A DNA stretch of 64,000 nt from positions 1-64,000 of the forward strand of contig RPFO01001864.1 in NCBI GenBank assembly GCA_009746045.1, in the 5' to 3' direction. Positions 1 to 10,792 of this stretch are shown here, piece by piece (the stretch's first letter is position 1; each line of letters starts with the position of its first letter). Position numbers and translations under genes: made by a program. The DNA comes from Mesostigma viride (Eukaryota; Streptophyta; Mesostigmatophyceae; Mesostigmatales; Mesostigmataceae). The notes under the pieces were generated by a model. That model saw nothing but the letters and a program-made list of their open reading frames with translations, had not been told where the DNA came from and did not search any database.

Positions 1-736
1 TCTGAGGGCTTATGCGGAAGGAGAGCTGAAGAGCCCAATCCGAGTAGACAGTTATAGGAGCGTCGTCCTCGTCGAGCAGTCGGATCGTGATGTTGCTGGG
101 AGAGTCCTTGAGATGCTGCCACAAAGGGGTCGCTGCCTGCCAAACAATGGGTTCTAAGAACTGCGACATGTTGGGACAGACGGCCAAAAGGCCTCCATAT
201 CCCGTGCCTGTCGACGATGATATCACGTTTCCTCGAACGATGTCGCTGTATACATACACCATTCTCAGTCTCCCATTCGTTGCTGGCCGGTTGCTAGCGA
301 GGACACCTGTGAAAGGATATGATCCTTCCATGAGCCCCAACACCCGGCCCGTGGGCTCATCCACCGCGACAGAGAACTCGGTGGCATTTGTCACGGTAAA
401 AAGACTAGTCGCCCTGTTGTACGTGACCGAGAACCCAGGATCTACCGCCTTCAAAGCTTCCTCTATGTTTTTTCGGTTTTCGATAGTCGTGTACGAGCCG
501 AGCGGCAAGGTCACCTTCGTAGGGGACTCGCTGCCAGACAAACGGACAGTGAAGTATCGGTTTCCTTCGCTGATGTGAGTCTGTTCAAACGGGATGGTCA
601 TGAGGGTAAGCCCGACGTCGTGATAATCGTCAAGGAGTCCCGCCGGGATGTCCCATACCGGATCCACTAGCGTCCCGCGAGTTCGGTTCTCCGTGCGAAG
701 AGTGAGTGTCAGCGTTTCCTGGATGAACTCCTTCAT
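1..736 (-). CDS. Penton-like minor capsid protein, C-terminus off window
   Basis: Minus-strand frame starting at ATG 734-736 and open to base 1 (245 codons, no stop). It begins MKEFIQETLTLTLRTENRT and contains SYTTIENRKNIEEALK, TGRVLGLMEG and, near the edge, ITIRLLDEDDAPITVYSDW. A C-terminus of the form 'I-R-L-x-D-E-D-x-x-P-I ... W-x-L-x-L-x-F' is characteristic of penton-type minor capsid proteins of PLVs, virophages and adintoviruses; the assignment rests on that resemblance and on position among other virion genes. A stop at 827-829 in the same frame means ATG 736 is the first usable start. The plus-strand frames here are antisense shadows. Confidence 0.55.
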   Translation of the reverse strand, partial: MKEFIQETLTLTLRTENRTRGTLVDPVWDIPAGLLDDYHDVGLTLMTIPFEQTHISEGNRYFTVRLSGSESPTKVTLPLGSYTTIENRKNIEEALKAVDPGFSVTYNRATSLFTVTNATEFSVAVDEPTGRVLGLMEGSYPFTGVLASNRPATNGRLRMVYVYSDIVRGNVISSSTGTGYGGLLAVCPNMSQFLEPIVWQAATPLWQHLKDSPSNITIRLLDEDDAPITVYSDWALQLSFRISPQ

Positions 737-975
737 CGGCCACTTCTTCTGACAATAGCTCAGAAGTAATTTCGTTTGTCCCAAAAACCTTGACGACGCC
801 TTCCTCAATTTTCGCCGATGCCCTTTTCATGGCGCGCTTGTCTTCCCTGTGAGTGGCTTCTTCTTACAGTAGAGCATGGCTGCCTCAATGAACTCTCGCG
901 GGACATTTGGATGGAGGGTCATCCATTGAGAGATCTCGAGCATCTCGGCGTCAGTGAACAGCGGGCTGCTCATGT

Positions 976-1478
976 TTACTCTTCTGTGAGATTTTTTTCA
1001 GCGCCTTCTTTTGGAATTCCCACGACCGTGTTGTGGACCCTCCTGAGATGCAGCAGGAGGTTTTTTTCGTTTGCGAACGTGCTCTTACACCCGGGTTGTG
1101 GGCATTTCCACCTCGCGCCTCCCACCTGGACTCGTTTCCCGACAGGTACACCCGCAGGCTCCGGGGGTGCCGCCACTGCTTCATCGACGACAACCGGTTC
1201 GGGAGCCGGCGCGACAGGGGCCGGTTGGGCATACGCGGACAAGGGGGGTACGCGACCGGTCTAGAGTTCGCCATCACTGACGCCATGAGAAGGGCATCCT
1301 TGAACCCTCGCGCCTCTGCGACCTTCCCTTTGTTCACCGCTCTTCGGACCGGCGCGCTGTGGATGACAATGGTGTTGGTCGATGAAGCGGTCACCTGCGA
1401 CTGGGGTGCGACCTTACGCTTCGGTTTTCCCCTTTTACTTGAAGGACGGCGCCGTGCTGATTTCTGACGCCTTGCCAT
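976..1478 (-). CDS. Basic N-terminus plus C2H2 zinc finger, one frameshift
   Basis: Two overlapping minus frames read best as one protein. The first part (from ATG 1478) begins MARRQKSARRRPSSKRGKPK, a strongly basic stretch like a viral DNA-condensing protein. After a shift near the G6 run at 1243-1248 the frame continues through a Pro/Ala-rich linker to one zinc finger, WKCPQPGCKSTFANEK...HLRRVH (C-x4-C-x12-H-x4-H), ending at 976. Single C2H2 proteins of this size are common in PLV genomes. Whether the shift is a sequencing error, decay or programmed frameshifting cannot be told here. Function beyond nucleic-acid or protein binding is unknown. Confidence 0.55.
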
Positions 1479-1500
1479 TTCTGCATATAATCATAGATTT

Positions 1501-4500
1501 TTATAACGTCCAAGTGAGGGTCTTGTTAGTCGACACGGCCATTTTTCCAGCGCGCGACTTGCAAAACGCCGTAGAGAGTGCTATGTTTGTTGACGTGTCA
1601 GTGGTGATGCGAGGAATCCGCAATGCGATTTCAAACACCCCGTCATCCTCCTCGTATCCTGAAACAACATTCCAGTTGCTGCCAATTATAACGTTTACCG
1701 GCCAGACGGACAGGCCGCTAGCCGTTAAGCGATATGGGTTTGATATGTCGAGAATCGTTGGTGGGTTGTTATCAAATGTTAACCTGACAAGGATATTGGT
1801 CAACGCGGTCGGAAGAGTTAGTTCCGATTGTGGCCGGGTCGTGGAAAGACATCACGGCCACAGGGGCGCCGTGCCAAAATTGCGGAAGCGGGTAGTCGTA
1901 TATGGGCTGCCTCAGACCGACCAAAGAATCTGCTTCCAATATCGTGTGCGATATACGCCTAGTTTCTCGGACATCTTCATACAGGGCCACGTCCATCCCG
2001 TGATTGCCGCCAATTGACGACAGGCTTGAACCATAATAGTAGCTTAGGCTAGAAGCAAATAAAAGCGGGCTCGGGCCAGATACTGTTGGATCTAATACCT
2101 GGAACGTCACGGTCGCCAAATGGATCATACCAGTAACTGGAGGATCAACCAGTGAAATATGATCACAGGTTATGTCAACGTACGACGAGGATTTTGATAT
2201 TGTCGTTGTAGAAAAACCGCCAGTCCACGCTTCTCCAACGACTACGCTGATAAGCAACGGATCATTGCTCAACTTGGTGTTTGAAAATCCAAGTCTTACA
2301 TAAAACTTCCTTACCGACTGACGAGCTGGTAGAATCCCATATATTTTGGCAGTATATTGGTTCATTTGCACGCCGTATTGAACATCGGGACACTTAACAA
2401 CCGTGCGGATGACACTCTCATTCGTGAGTGTTAGCTCCTTAAACCAAGTATCCGCCACACCCGGTACGGGTTTTGTGACGCTATATTTGCCAAAAATGCT
2501 ACAATTCCTCGACGAGGTGGACCTGTGACGCAGCTCCAACACGTCTCCGACGGCTGTGTACGATCCGGATGGGTTGTTGGTTTTTAGAGAGTCGAACTCT
2601 ATGTCTTGTAGGTCATCTTTGATTGGCCAGACATACGCGCCGTGGTACTCTCCGCTCAAGTGGAAGACTGGTCGGAGGGGCATCGGAATGTACGGGTCAA
2701 GAATGTCTGTAGGAGTGGTTGTAAATATACCGGACGAGTTTGAGATTTTAGTCATGTCACTAAGTTCTTGAGGAGTTGTTTTGGATATATAACGCTCCAC
2801 CTTCCCATCCGATTTTCTTCGAAATGCCACCCAGTAGCTGTTTTGTTGTCTCCATGATGAGTTTAACGTGTATCGAACCTTCGACTTCAGATTGTCAAAC
2901 AGGTCGAGTGCATAGTCACTATGGTGCAGATTGATACCCAGCATACCCCAATGCGTCGTAGCCGCATTTCTCCAATTCTGATGGGCATCTGTCGTGGCCG
3001 GGTGATATTTATTCGTCAAAGACATAGTATTTTCTGCAAACGAGACGAAAGCATCGTTGCTGCCCAAATATAGCCGAAAACACAATAGAAATGGGCCGTC
3101 GATGAGCTGCTCTGAAAAAACAACACATTTGCTTGGTGCCGGAGTGGCTGTTTTTACAAAAAAGAATTTTTCGGGAGACCCTTCAAAGTAGTATTTCGAA
3201 GCTTCTGCTTGCAGCGTGGTCACGGAGTGGCGCGAGAATGATTCTAGAGAATGGAGCGTCGTAGCGGGGCCGTCTATCTCCACGGTCTCTCCTGACAGGT
3301 TTGGCGAGTCCTTTACGGTTACGATCCTGTATCTGAGTTCTACATCATCGCCTTCGGATGGATTTTGAAACGTCGTTGTCTTCAACGTCCCATCCAAGGC
3401 CCCTTGAGATACTCCGTTCGCCAACAGATGAAAACCGGTGAGAGGAGGCAACGACTTTCCCCACCCCACATCATGGTCCGCGTAGACGCCGTTGATCGCG
3501 ATTTTTACAGGATTTAGATATGAAATGTAGGAACTTGGTGTCCGGATGCCGGAGTGCAGTTGGCTCATTTTTGAAACGCATACCATCACCCCTCCTTTGT
3601 GGGTGGTGTAGGAGGTGAGGGTCGAGTCGTTGTAGACGTCTATCTCGTAGTTCATATACTTGTTACTATCTGCCGCGACTGGCGCGGTGATTACGGCGTC
3701 TTCCCCGCGCAGTCCCCCGTTTTGCGAGAGGGAGACTCCGCCGATGGTCGGAGTGGTCGGCGTGAGCTGGGTGGAATTCATGTACCACCTGATGGGGAGT
3801 TTGCGTTGGTATGCGAAGGGGGTCGTCATCTTTATGCCCTGTTTGAGGGTCGTTCCCTCTACGACCTCCCAATTAGCGGTGGTTGGATTGGTGCTCCAGT
3901 AGAGTGCGTTCACAGGGTCAATCGGACCCATTCGCCAGTCCGTCAGTGGCGAGTATGTACGCGTGATGGTGAAGGATCTCCCAGTTAGTGGAAGGCGGCG
4001 GTTGTCGTCGCGAATCGTGGCGAAAGACAACAACTCCACGCGGAGAGGGAGGCCGTTAAATCGAGATCCGCCGAGACCATAGAAAGAGTCGGAAAAGTAT
4101 GGATATCCTACCTCTCCGTCCACAACGCTCTCCCCCGTGCGCGCCTGGGTCGTGTGGTAGTCGCGATAGGTAAACTTACAGATTCCACTCGCGTCGCCAT
4201 TCGTAACGTTGTAGGGCAGCTGGACTCGCACATCCTGGTCATTGATGACGTTGAACGCGTTTTGGTGCGACACGGTCGTCCCGTCTTCGAGATGGAGGAC
4301 GAAATCCCCGTTCAAGTTAGCTATCGACGTTTTGCCTACCCCGTGTTGGTCAAAAAGGTAGTCCAATTGCGCGCGGGTCAGGACTCTGCCACCAGGGTCT
4401 AGCAACGTATCAGGGCTAAAGTCGAAGACGTGGTACTGGGTCGCTCCCACTTTCGCCGTAAGGTAAGGTTCATTTAGAGTGAGATCGTCGACTAAAGTAG

Positions 4501-4810
4501 TCCCTGATTTAAAATAGGAATACCCATTCACGACGAGACTGTAAGCAAGTTCCGATGGGTCGCTTGCGGTCTCGTCGTCGTAATTGTCTCCGAGTCGCAC
4601 ATTTGTCGGCTGGCTCGGGTAGAAAATTTTGAATCCGTCGACAACGAGTGACTCATCGAATGGATGTGAAATGCCAAGAAGTAACGTCACGCTAGCTTGA
4701 AGCCCATCTATGTCTGTTTCGATGTTAGAAACACGCTCCTCCATTTCAGGGTCGAGCGTTAACCCGGTGGCGAGATTGGTCGGTCTGCTCAATGTTGTTA
4801 GAACGACCAT
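1501..4810 (-). CDS. Large virion/fibre-like protein, C-terminal frameshift
   Basis: A 1012-residue frame from ATG 4810 ends at 1772. A second frame continuing to 1501 gives about 100 more residues (LTNILVRLTFDNNPP...). The alternative frame already reads sensibly at PQSELTLPTAL, so a single shift near 1835-1850 probably splits one protein of about 1,100 residues. The protein is rich in Ser, Thr, Tyr and Asn, has a short predicted coiled coil near residues 20-45 (MEERVSNIETDIDGLQASV), no transmembrane segment and no recognised enzyme motif, which fits a beta-rich surface or spike protein. It is divergently transcribed from the gene at 4835. The structural role is inferred from context and composition. 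Confidence 0.6.
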
Positions 4811-4834
4811 TTATTATCTACCTAGAATATAAAC
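4811..4834. promoter_or_regulatory. Divergent promoter spacer
   Basis: Only 24 bp, AT-rich, separate the ATGs of two divergent genes (4810 minus, 4835 plus); it contains AATATAAAC just before the plus-strand ATG. Both genes' core promoters must lie here or inside the coding regions. Inferred from layout only. Confidence 0.35.
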
Positions 4835-5362
4835 ATGGCCTCTGAGGCTTCAGAGACCCCAACGAGCTACCAAGACGAAACCTTCGCCGAGACGCGGGAA
4901 GAGCAGGTTGACCTGGTCAAGACAATTCGAAAGGGACAACCGCTGAATGATGAACAGAAAAAAGCCCTTCGCGACAAAATGAGGGTTTACCAGCAACGCG
5001 CAAAAGCCGAGAGGGAGAAGAGACGAAACGAAGAAAAGGAGGCAGAGATAACGAAACGAAAGGTCCTTGCAAAGGAATTGGAGATTCAGCGGCAAAGGCT
5101 AGTCGAACTCGAGCTGCAAGAAGCTCGTAACAAATCGCGGATTGAACGCCTTCTCGCTGAAGATTCCGTCGCCTCAACCCCCGCCGACACGCCAAAACCA
5201 AGACGGGGTCGAAAGCCCAAGGAGACAGAGCCGGACTCTCCGCCACCCCCGATCAAGACCCGACAGCTCCCACCTCCACCACCGCCACCTGTCGCGATGA
5301 CGCCATACGAGATGCGCATGGCCGCCATCCGCGCGTCTCTCCTTGCTAGTCTGGACGATTAA
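4835..5362 (+). CDS. Coiled-coil protein with AT-hook and poly-proline
   Basis: A 175-residue intact frame. Residues ~45-115 are a highly charged helix (QQRAKAEREKRRNEEKEAEI and following) expected to form a coiled coil. PRRGRKPKE near residue 125 is AT-hook-like, followed by two proline runs and a short helical C-terminus (YEMRMAAIRASLLASL). It ends 12 bp before the ATPase gene, so the two are probably co-expressed. No known family was recognised. A structural or genome-packaging accessory role is a guess from position. Confidence 0.6.
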   Translation: MASEASETPTSYQDETFAETREEQVDLVKTIRKGQPLNDEQKKALRDKMRVYQQRAKAEREKRRNEEKEAEITKRKVLAKELEIQRQRLVELELQEARNKSRIERLLAEDSVASTPADTPKPRRGRKPKETEPDSPPPPIKTRQLPPPPPPPVAMTPYEMRMAAIRASLLASLDD

Positions 5363-5374
5363 AATGTCTTCAGA

Positions 5375-6259
5375 ATGATAATGGCTATCATCGAAGAGCG
5401 ACGAATTCATTCACTTGAGAACAAAGACATCAAGCAACGATACGCCCCACAGCGTCCTGCTCCACCGAATATGCCGAGTCTTCATTTCATCGCAAACTTC
5501 TGCGGAGCTCGACGGTCTGGGAAAACTACATCGGCAGTCAACATGGCGAAGGCTTACTTTGCTAACAACTCATTCGACAAGCTGTACCTCATTTCAGGGA
5601 GTGCCCACACGGAGCCGAAATACAAGGAGCTCCCGGAACCAGCTATGACGATGGAAGTCTACTCTAACCTGGCATTCGATGGGATGATAGATCATATAAA
5701 GTCTGACCTCCACGAATACGAGAGGTACAAGGACGATCTCAAGGTCTGGGAAACGTTCAAACGCGAATACGTGGATGGGAAAAAAAACGCAGAACTCATG
5801 GACCTCTCCATGTACCTACGCCTTGATGCAATGAACTGGGATAAACCTGCGACAAGGTTCGAGCACGGTCCTCCTTCGTCGCTCATTCTGATAGACGACA
5901 TGCAAGGCAGTGCCCTCTATCAGAGCTCTAGCAAAAACGCTGTTGCGGCTTTCGCGTTCAAACACAGACACTTCCTCACGAGCATGATTTTCCTGACACA
6001 GGCGTACACGAGCGGTGGCGTACCACGAGCAGTGCGAGCGAATATATCGTTTCTTGCGCTGTTCAGAACGAAGGACCATCGAGCCGCGCGACAGATCGCG
6101 GAAGAGAGCGCGGGGTCTGTGGCGCCGGATGAGTTTCTCGCGCTATGGGACCACGCCGTCAAGGACGATCCTCACGACTTCTTTGCTGTCGACTTCGACC
6201 AGCGCGACCCGAAAAAAATGTTTCGTCGAAACTTCAATACATTTCTCTCGATAAAATAA
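5375..6259 (+). CDS. FtsK/HerA-type genome packaging ATPase
   Basis: An intact 294-residue protein. Walker A is GARRSGKTT (around residues 44-52) and Walker B is SLILIDDM (around residue 170), with a sensor-type FLTQAY downstream. This pattern and size match the A32-like packaging ATPases of PLVs, virophages and other double-jelly-roll viruses, which pump DNA into capsids. Start: ATG 5375 or 5381 (MIMAII...). It follows the coiled-coil gene by 12 bp and is followed by the AT-hook gene 12 bp later, forming a tight cluster. No frameshift is needed. Confidence 0.85.
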   Translation: MIMAIIEERRIHSLENKDIKQRYAPQRPAPPNMPSLHFIANFCGARRSGKTTSAVNMAKAYFANNSFDKLYLISGSAHTEPKYKELPEPAMTMEVYSNLAFDGMIDHIKSDLHEYERYKDDLKVWETFKREYVDGKKNAELMDLSMYLRLDAMNWDKPATRFEHGPPSSLILIDDMQGSALYQSSSKNAVAAFAFKHRHFLTSMIFLTQAYTSGGVPRAVRANISFLALFRTKDHRAARQIAEESAGSVAPDEFLALWDHAVKDDPHDFFAVDFDQRDPKKMFRRNFNTFLSIK

Positions 6260-6271
6260 TTTTCTCTGAAC

Positions 6272-6775
6272 ATGATATACTATGGATATTCCGTCCACAA
6301 ACGATACGCAGGCGCCGAGAAGGAGTACGTGTTGGACACCCAAGCACTCCTCCGATATTGTTCGGGTTCTCGACTGGGGCAGAAAACTCTAGAACGTGTC
6401 GTCAGGATCCTTCAAGAAGCAGGCCACCACGACACGATTCCGTCCACCTGTCACGACATGAGCCCCGAAATCCGATTGGCCATCCTCGCCTTGGTGGGCG
6501 ATCGCAGGCGTCCACGTGGGCGCTCACCCTCCAAAACGGAAAAACGACACGAACCGAAACGGCCTCGAGGGCGCCCAAGGATCCACCCCGTAGGGTATAA
6601 AAAGCCTCGAGCCAAAAAATTGTCTCATGTTCAGTCATCAGATGACGGTGACCGTAGAGGAGCGTCGCGAGCAATGGCGACGGGCCCAGGCGAAGAGGCG
6701 AGCAATCGCCCGCGACCAGACGAACTGCATCTCGGCGAAAAGCAAGGTCAAGAAGGGCGTCTGGAATCCCAGTGA
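6272..6775 (+). CDS. Small basic AT-hook protein
   Basis: The frame starts MIYYGYSVHKRYAGAEKEYV. Residues ~1-80 look folded. The rest is basic with a clear AT-hook core, RPRGRPRIHPVG (residues ~98-109), then YKKPRAKK. Beyond about 6627 the frame overlaps the start of the recombinase gene and becomes low-complexity, so the true C-terminus may be nearer 6630. AT-hooks bind the minor groove of AT-rich DNA; a role in viral chromatin or transcription is inferred. Confidence 0.5.
   Translation: MIYYGYSVHKRYAGAEKEYVLDTQALLRYCSGSRLGQKTLERVVRILQEAGHHDTIPSTCHDMSPEIRLAILALVGDRRRPRGRSPSKTEKRHEPKRPRGRPRIHPVGYKKPRAKKLSHVQSSDDGDRRGASRAMATGPGEEASNRPRPDELHLGEKQGQEGRLESQ
6596..6604 (+). promoter_or_regulatory. 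TATA-like box before recombinase gene
   Basis: TATAAAAAG lies 22 bp before the ATG at 6627. It sits inside the upstream AT-hook frame. It is a good match to a TATA box, but position alone supports it. Confidence 0.3.
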
Positions 6776-7909
6776 CCGATGGATCGCAAATAACCCCGAG
6801 TGCGCGGAAAAAATCGGCTTGCAGGCGACCTCTCCACCCTCGCCGGAGCCACCGCACCACGAGGAACCGCCTGCGCGACCTACTGATGGACGATATTGGA
6901 CGTTCGACGAGGCCGTCGCCGCAGCGGATCCCGGCCAGAGCATCACGAGCCTGGCAGGCCCTCGAGAGAGCGCGGGGCGACGCGCAAAACCGCGAAGGGG
7001 TATATCGGCAGGCTGCGAGTTCTCCTTGACAAAATGGGGTGCTCGCAGGACGAATCAGTCGACTGCCTCGCAGACACCGCCCGTGTCCTGCGCGTCGTCC
7101 ACGAAACCTCGGAACCCAAACGCAAGCTCGCACACTCGAAAGAGGATGCGTGGAGGGAGAACGAGAAGAACTTGCTCGGAGTGATAAACGGGGTGAATCG
7201 AATGATGCCACCTGAGAAGAGGCTCCCACGCGACGTGACGGACGCGTACGCTGCTCGAGTCAATGAGCTGAAGGTCGGCGATCTCGACAGGAAATTCGAC
7301 AGGGCCGAGAGCAAGCCACTGAGGTACACGTACGAGCAGCTCCAGCGGATCGCCGCCGCCGAGTACAAAAAGGACCCTACGTCTGACGCCGCTTTGATGG
7401 GTCTTATTTACCTGTCCGGCGAGAAACTGCCACCGACCAGGTACGACCACGACAAAATGCGCATCGTCAGTTCTATCAGCGAGCTCGAGCCACACGAGAA
7501 CGGATACATTCCGAGCGAGCGCCGCATGATAATTCAACGTTTTAAGACGGCAGAGACGTACGGCACGTACGACTACCAAATTCCAGACGGGTACAAGAAG
7601 CTGATTAACGCGTTGCAGGCTCGAGCTGATCAGAAGTACGTGTTCGAGGACCCAAAAAATCCAGGCGAATACATGAAGCACGAGTATTATTCTGCGAAGT
7701 ACAACCGCATCTACCACGGCATTGATGCAACGAGGCAGGCGTACATCACCCGTTTCTTGAAGGGCGCTTCGTGGAAAAAGCGAAAATGGGCTGGTGACTT
7801 GATGGGGCACGACGTACTTACAGGAGCCGTTTACGAGCGGCAGGCGGGGGACCCCTCTCCCCAGGGCGGCGAGACTGGCGGACGTCGGCTGAGGCCGAGG
7901 AAAAAGTAG
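6627..7909 (+). CDS. Tyrosine recombinase/integrase of the virus, one frameshift
   Basis: The N-terminal part from ATG 6627 (MFSHQMTVTVEERREQW) runs to about residue 105 (GRYWTFDEAVAAADPGQSIT). The reading then moves to a second frame (…TAKGYIGRLRVLLDKMG…) between ~6940 and ~6985 and continues to 7909. The C-terminal catalytic region shows DATRQAYITRF (Arg), MGHD (His) and AVYERQAG (nucleophile Tyr), the H-x-x-R/Y pattern in the compact PLV form. The core-binding domain starts at about 6985. It would integrate or resolve the viral genome. The gene follows the AT-hook gene with overlap and precedes the replication gene. Frameshift: sequence error or pseudogenisation. Confidence 0.7.
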
Positions 7910-8258
7910 ACAGTTTTCCCGTGGGAAATTTTCATGAATGTCGAAAAGGATATCCTAAACTGCATGCATTATACAGGAAATAAAAAAGTTCCATGGGACC
8001 ATTTTTCTCAAGGGTCGAGGTTCGAGGGTCTGTGTGGTTTTTAGACGAACTGAAATTTTTTAATCGAAACTTTTTTTTTTCTAAGCATACGGTATACAAC
8101 CTTCCAGAATGGTCTCGAACTTCAACCTGCATGACGACACGGTCGACCGACACGACGTAACCGACAAGCCGACACGATTCGATTCCTCGTGGGAGATCTC
8201 CCACGGGAATAAAGGCGGACTCTCCCACGACAATCCGCACTCTCGCGCTCACACCACC
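7910..8258. promoter_or_regulatory. Intergenic region with CCCACGGG-type palindromes
   Basis: A 350-bp gap between recombinase and replication genes. It contains TTTCCCGTGGGAAA (7915-7928), an 18-bp perfect palindrome CGTGGGAGATCTCCCACG (about 8188-8205), and a third half-site TCTCCCACGA at about 8221. A long T run (8072-8081) and AT-rich DNA lie between. The same half-site recurs at 11069-11410. The likely function is a promoter or operator for the downstream gene, or part of a replication origin. Confidence 0.45.
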
Positions 8259-10792
8259 ATGGAGGCTCCCGGTCCACCCATCACCGCAAAGATGATCAAG
8301 CTCGCGCGGAGGATTAAATCTAAGAACTGGAACGATAACGCCCTAGAGCTATCCGCTAACGAAGCGCTCAGGCTCATTCGCGCTGGCGGCCATTGGTGCG
8401 AGGTTCTAAAAGAAGACGATGTTGTCAAGCCATATCTCGATTACGACCTCAAATTCGATCACGAGGAAGGAGAGCCGGGAGTCACCGTCGACGACATCAT
8501 CAACGACGTCTTCGAAAATTGTAACATCAACCATGAGAACGTCAAAGTACTCACGCGTCGTCCGCGTTGGGTCGAAACCAAGGGCAAGAGGACGTTCAAG
8601 TACTCGTTCCGTGTCTACGTGAAGGGTTGGAAAGTGACGGTGAAGGATATGGGGCGTCTCATGAAGGCCAAACTTCTGCAGCTCCCCGGATGGGACGATT
8701 CCATTTACAACGACGGCCGATTGCTGAACTGTGTGTATAACACGAAGGACGTCGAGCCAGGATGCCCAATTCTCTCTCCCGTTGACGACAACGAGCCCAT
8801 CGAAACGTTTGTCGCTCAATTGGTGGACGACGATGCAAAGTGGCTGCCTGTCGACGACTTGATCGACGGTCTCGAGCCTCCAGCAAAAAAAGGGAAAAGT
8901 CGAGCGGTGGCAAGCGTGACGTTGGACGCCCTTCGACGAGGGTTTTCGCCACTAGCAGCGACGAAATCACGCACCTGGACAGTGACGATATCGCCAACGT
9001 CACTTCGCGCATCGTGGCCAGGTGGACCGAGCGTTACCCGAATTTTGAAGACCACGCGCTGGATGCTGCGAGCCTTCACTACTCGAAGGACCGTGACAAC
9101 TACGTCCTGCGCACGTTCAGCCACTTGTGCCTCGGAGCTGGCCGCGAGCACGGGAGCAACCACACTTACCTCGTCGTATCGCGTGACGGCATCGTTCAGA
9201 AATGCCACGACTCGGACTGCCGCGACTTCTCGAGCGAAGTTGTCGCTCTCGGCGACGAACTCAAGTCTCTGCTTTTCCCATCCGAGGACGCCACGACATC
9301 ATACATTCTCGCGCACTTCGAGAATTCTCATCGCGGTGTAGCCGAGGCCTGTGTGGTGGGATTTGCTGGGACTTGGCGGTACAGCGGTGGGTCGTTGTGG
9401 AATTTCAGGGACCACAGGTGGCGCCAGCTGATGACTGACGAACCTCTGCGGAACGCCATCGGAGATGCGGACAAGCTCAAGTTAAAGTACGAGGAGGTGG
9501 CACGCTATTTTTCTGAACGGCGTGACAAGGCCGAGCATCTAGGTGACGACAAGAAGGCGGCGTACTTTGATGCCCTGGCAGATTCCGCTGCGAAGATCTC
9601 TCGCAACTTGCGTGACGGTCCTTACATCAACTACATCCGCAACGAGGTCAGGGCGATCATATACGCCGAGCCAACGGACTTCGTGGAGCGGCTAGACCGG
9701 AATCCATACCTCCTGTGCTTCACTAACGGGGTGCTGGAACTTACTACAATGACCCTGCGCCCTGGACGGCCCGACGACATGCTTTCCAAGCAGATGAGAA
9801 TTCCCTACACGCCAGACGCCGACACTTGTGCTATGGAAGTGAAGTTGGAGGAAATTTTCCCAGACGAGGTGACCCGGGCCCACTTTAAGCGTTTCCTTGG
9901 CTCACTGATGGTGGGGGACAATCGTGACGAGCAAGGATACTTTTGGAAGGGTTCAGGACGGAACGGGAAGGGCTTCCTGATGAAAGTAATCAGAGAGGCA
10001 TACGGCGACAATGCGGACACCGTTCGTACTGCTTTCTACACTTCGCAGGAGCGGGACAGTGATGTGGCGACGCCAGAAGTTTTGAGAATGCGCGGCATGC
10101 GCATCGGTTTGACGAACGAGCTCCAGCGCAACGTCCCTATTGTGGCATCAAAATTCAAGAACATCACAGGCAATGGCGTCTTGAAGGCACGCGCTCTCCA
10201 CTCTAACGAGTACGTGCAATTTCCCACGTCATTCAAGCTTATTTTGGACACAAACAACGACGTGAAATTTGACGAGCACTGCGAGGGGTTGTGGGACCGC
10301 GCTGTCATGTACCCTTTCGTGAGCAAGTTTTGCACGCGGAAAGAGATGGCCGATGAACCTGATCGTCCGCACATGCATCTCGTGGACACCACACTGAACG
10401 AGCGTGCCAAGGAGTTTGCGTTAGGATTGATGGCGATTTCGATTAGAGAGTGCGTAGTATACCTGGCAGCAACCAGCAAGGACGAGAGGTGGCCGCCTAG
10501 GTCGGAGGAGATGCGAGTCCTGAAGACGGACTCGAAGGTTTCGTCTGATGGTGTGGGTGCCTTTATCGAGGAGCTAAAGAAAAGCGGCGAGCTTGTCAAG
10601 TGCAGCGGAGAGGCAGTGCCTGTAAAGGTTCTTCTCGACGAGTACATTGCTTCGACTGGTATGGATAGCTACAAGGCGAAATTATTTGGAGACGAGGCAA
10701 AGGCGGTTCTGGGCTGCAGGCTGACTCAGTACAAGTTGAGCGACGGTTCCAGGCCGAATTGTTTTATTGGATGGCGGTATTGCCCTTCGTAA
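8259..10792 (+). CDS. PrimPol-SF3 helicase replication protein, one frameshift
   Basis: Start chosen at ATG 8259 (ACCACCATGG, strong context), downstream of the palindromes; the frame is open upstream to 8109. Residues ~40-220 resemble an archaeo-eukaryotic primase with VKPYLDYDLKF (h-D-h-D). The frame shifts at the A7 run near 8887. Downstream are C...H...QKCHDSDC (a UL52-type zinc motif, ~9130-9225), a D5-N-like region, and SF3 helicase motifs: Walker A WKGSGRNGKGF (~9948-9980), B region IGLTNELQ, and motif C KLILDTNNDV followed by WDRA. Combined length about 840 residues. It would prime and unwind viral DNA. The fusion is typical of PLVs, virophages and NCLDV-like replicons. Confidence 0.8.

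Larger units (their letters stand above)
1..10792. mobile_element. Integrated Polinton-like virus (partial, right part)
   Basis: A compact, nearly intergenic-free block of genes typical of Polinton-like viruses and virophages: FtsK/HerA-type packaging ATPase, tyrosine recombinase, PrimPol-SF3 helicase, a penton-like protein, a very large virion-type protein, and small AT-hook, coiled-coil and C2H2 proteins. Virion-type genes are on the minus strand and ATPase, recombinase and replication genes on the plus strand, diverging from a 24-bp spacer. No spliceosomal introns are apparent. The left end lies outside the window. The right boundary is uncertain: noncoding repeats at 10793-11536 and 16926-17262 may be the viral terminal region or host satellite. 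Four genes need one frameshift correction each, so this copy is either slightly decayed or carries sequencing errors. Confidence 0.8.

Noticed and set aside
87-578. 163-codon plus frame near the left edge
   Set aside because: Antisense to the penton-like minus frame, which has better amino-acid patterning and a plausible start.
630-830. 66-codon minus frame
   Set aside because: Overlaps the penton-like start in another frame and is low complexity.
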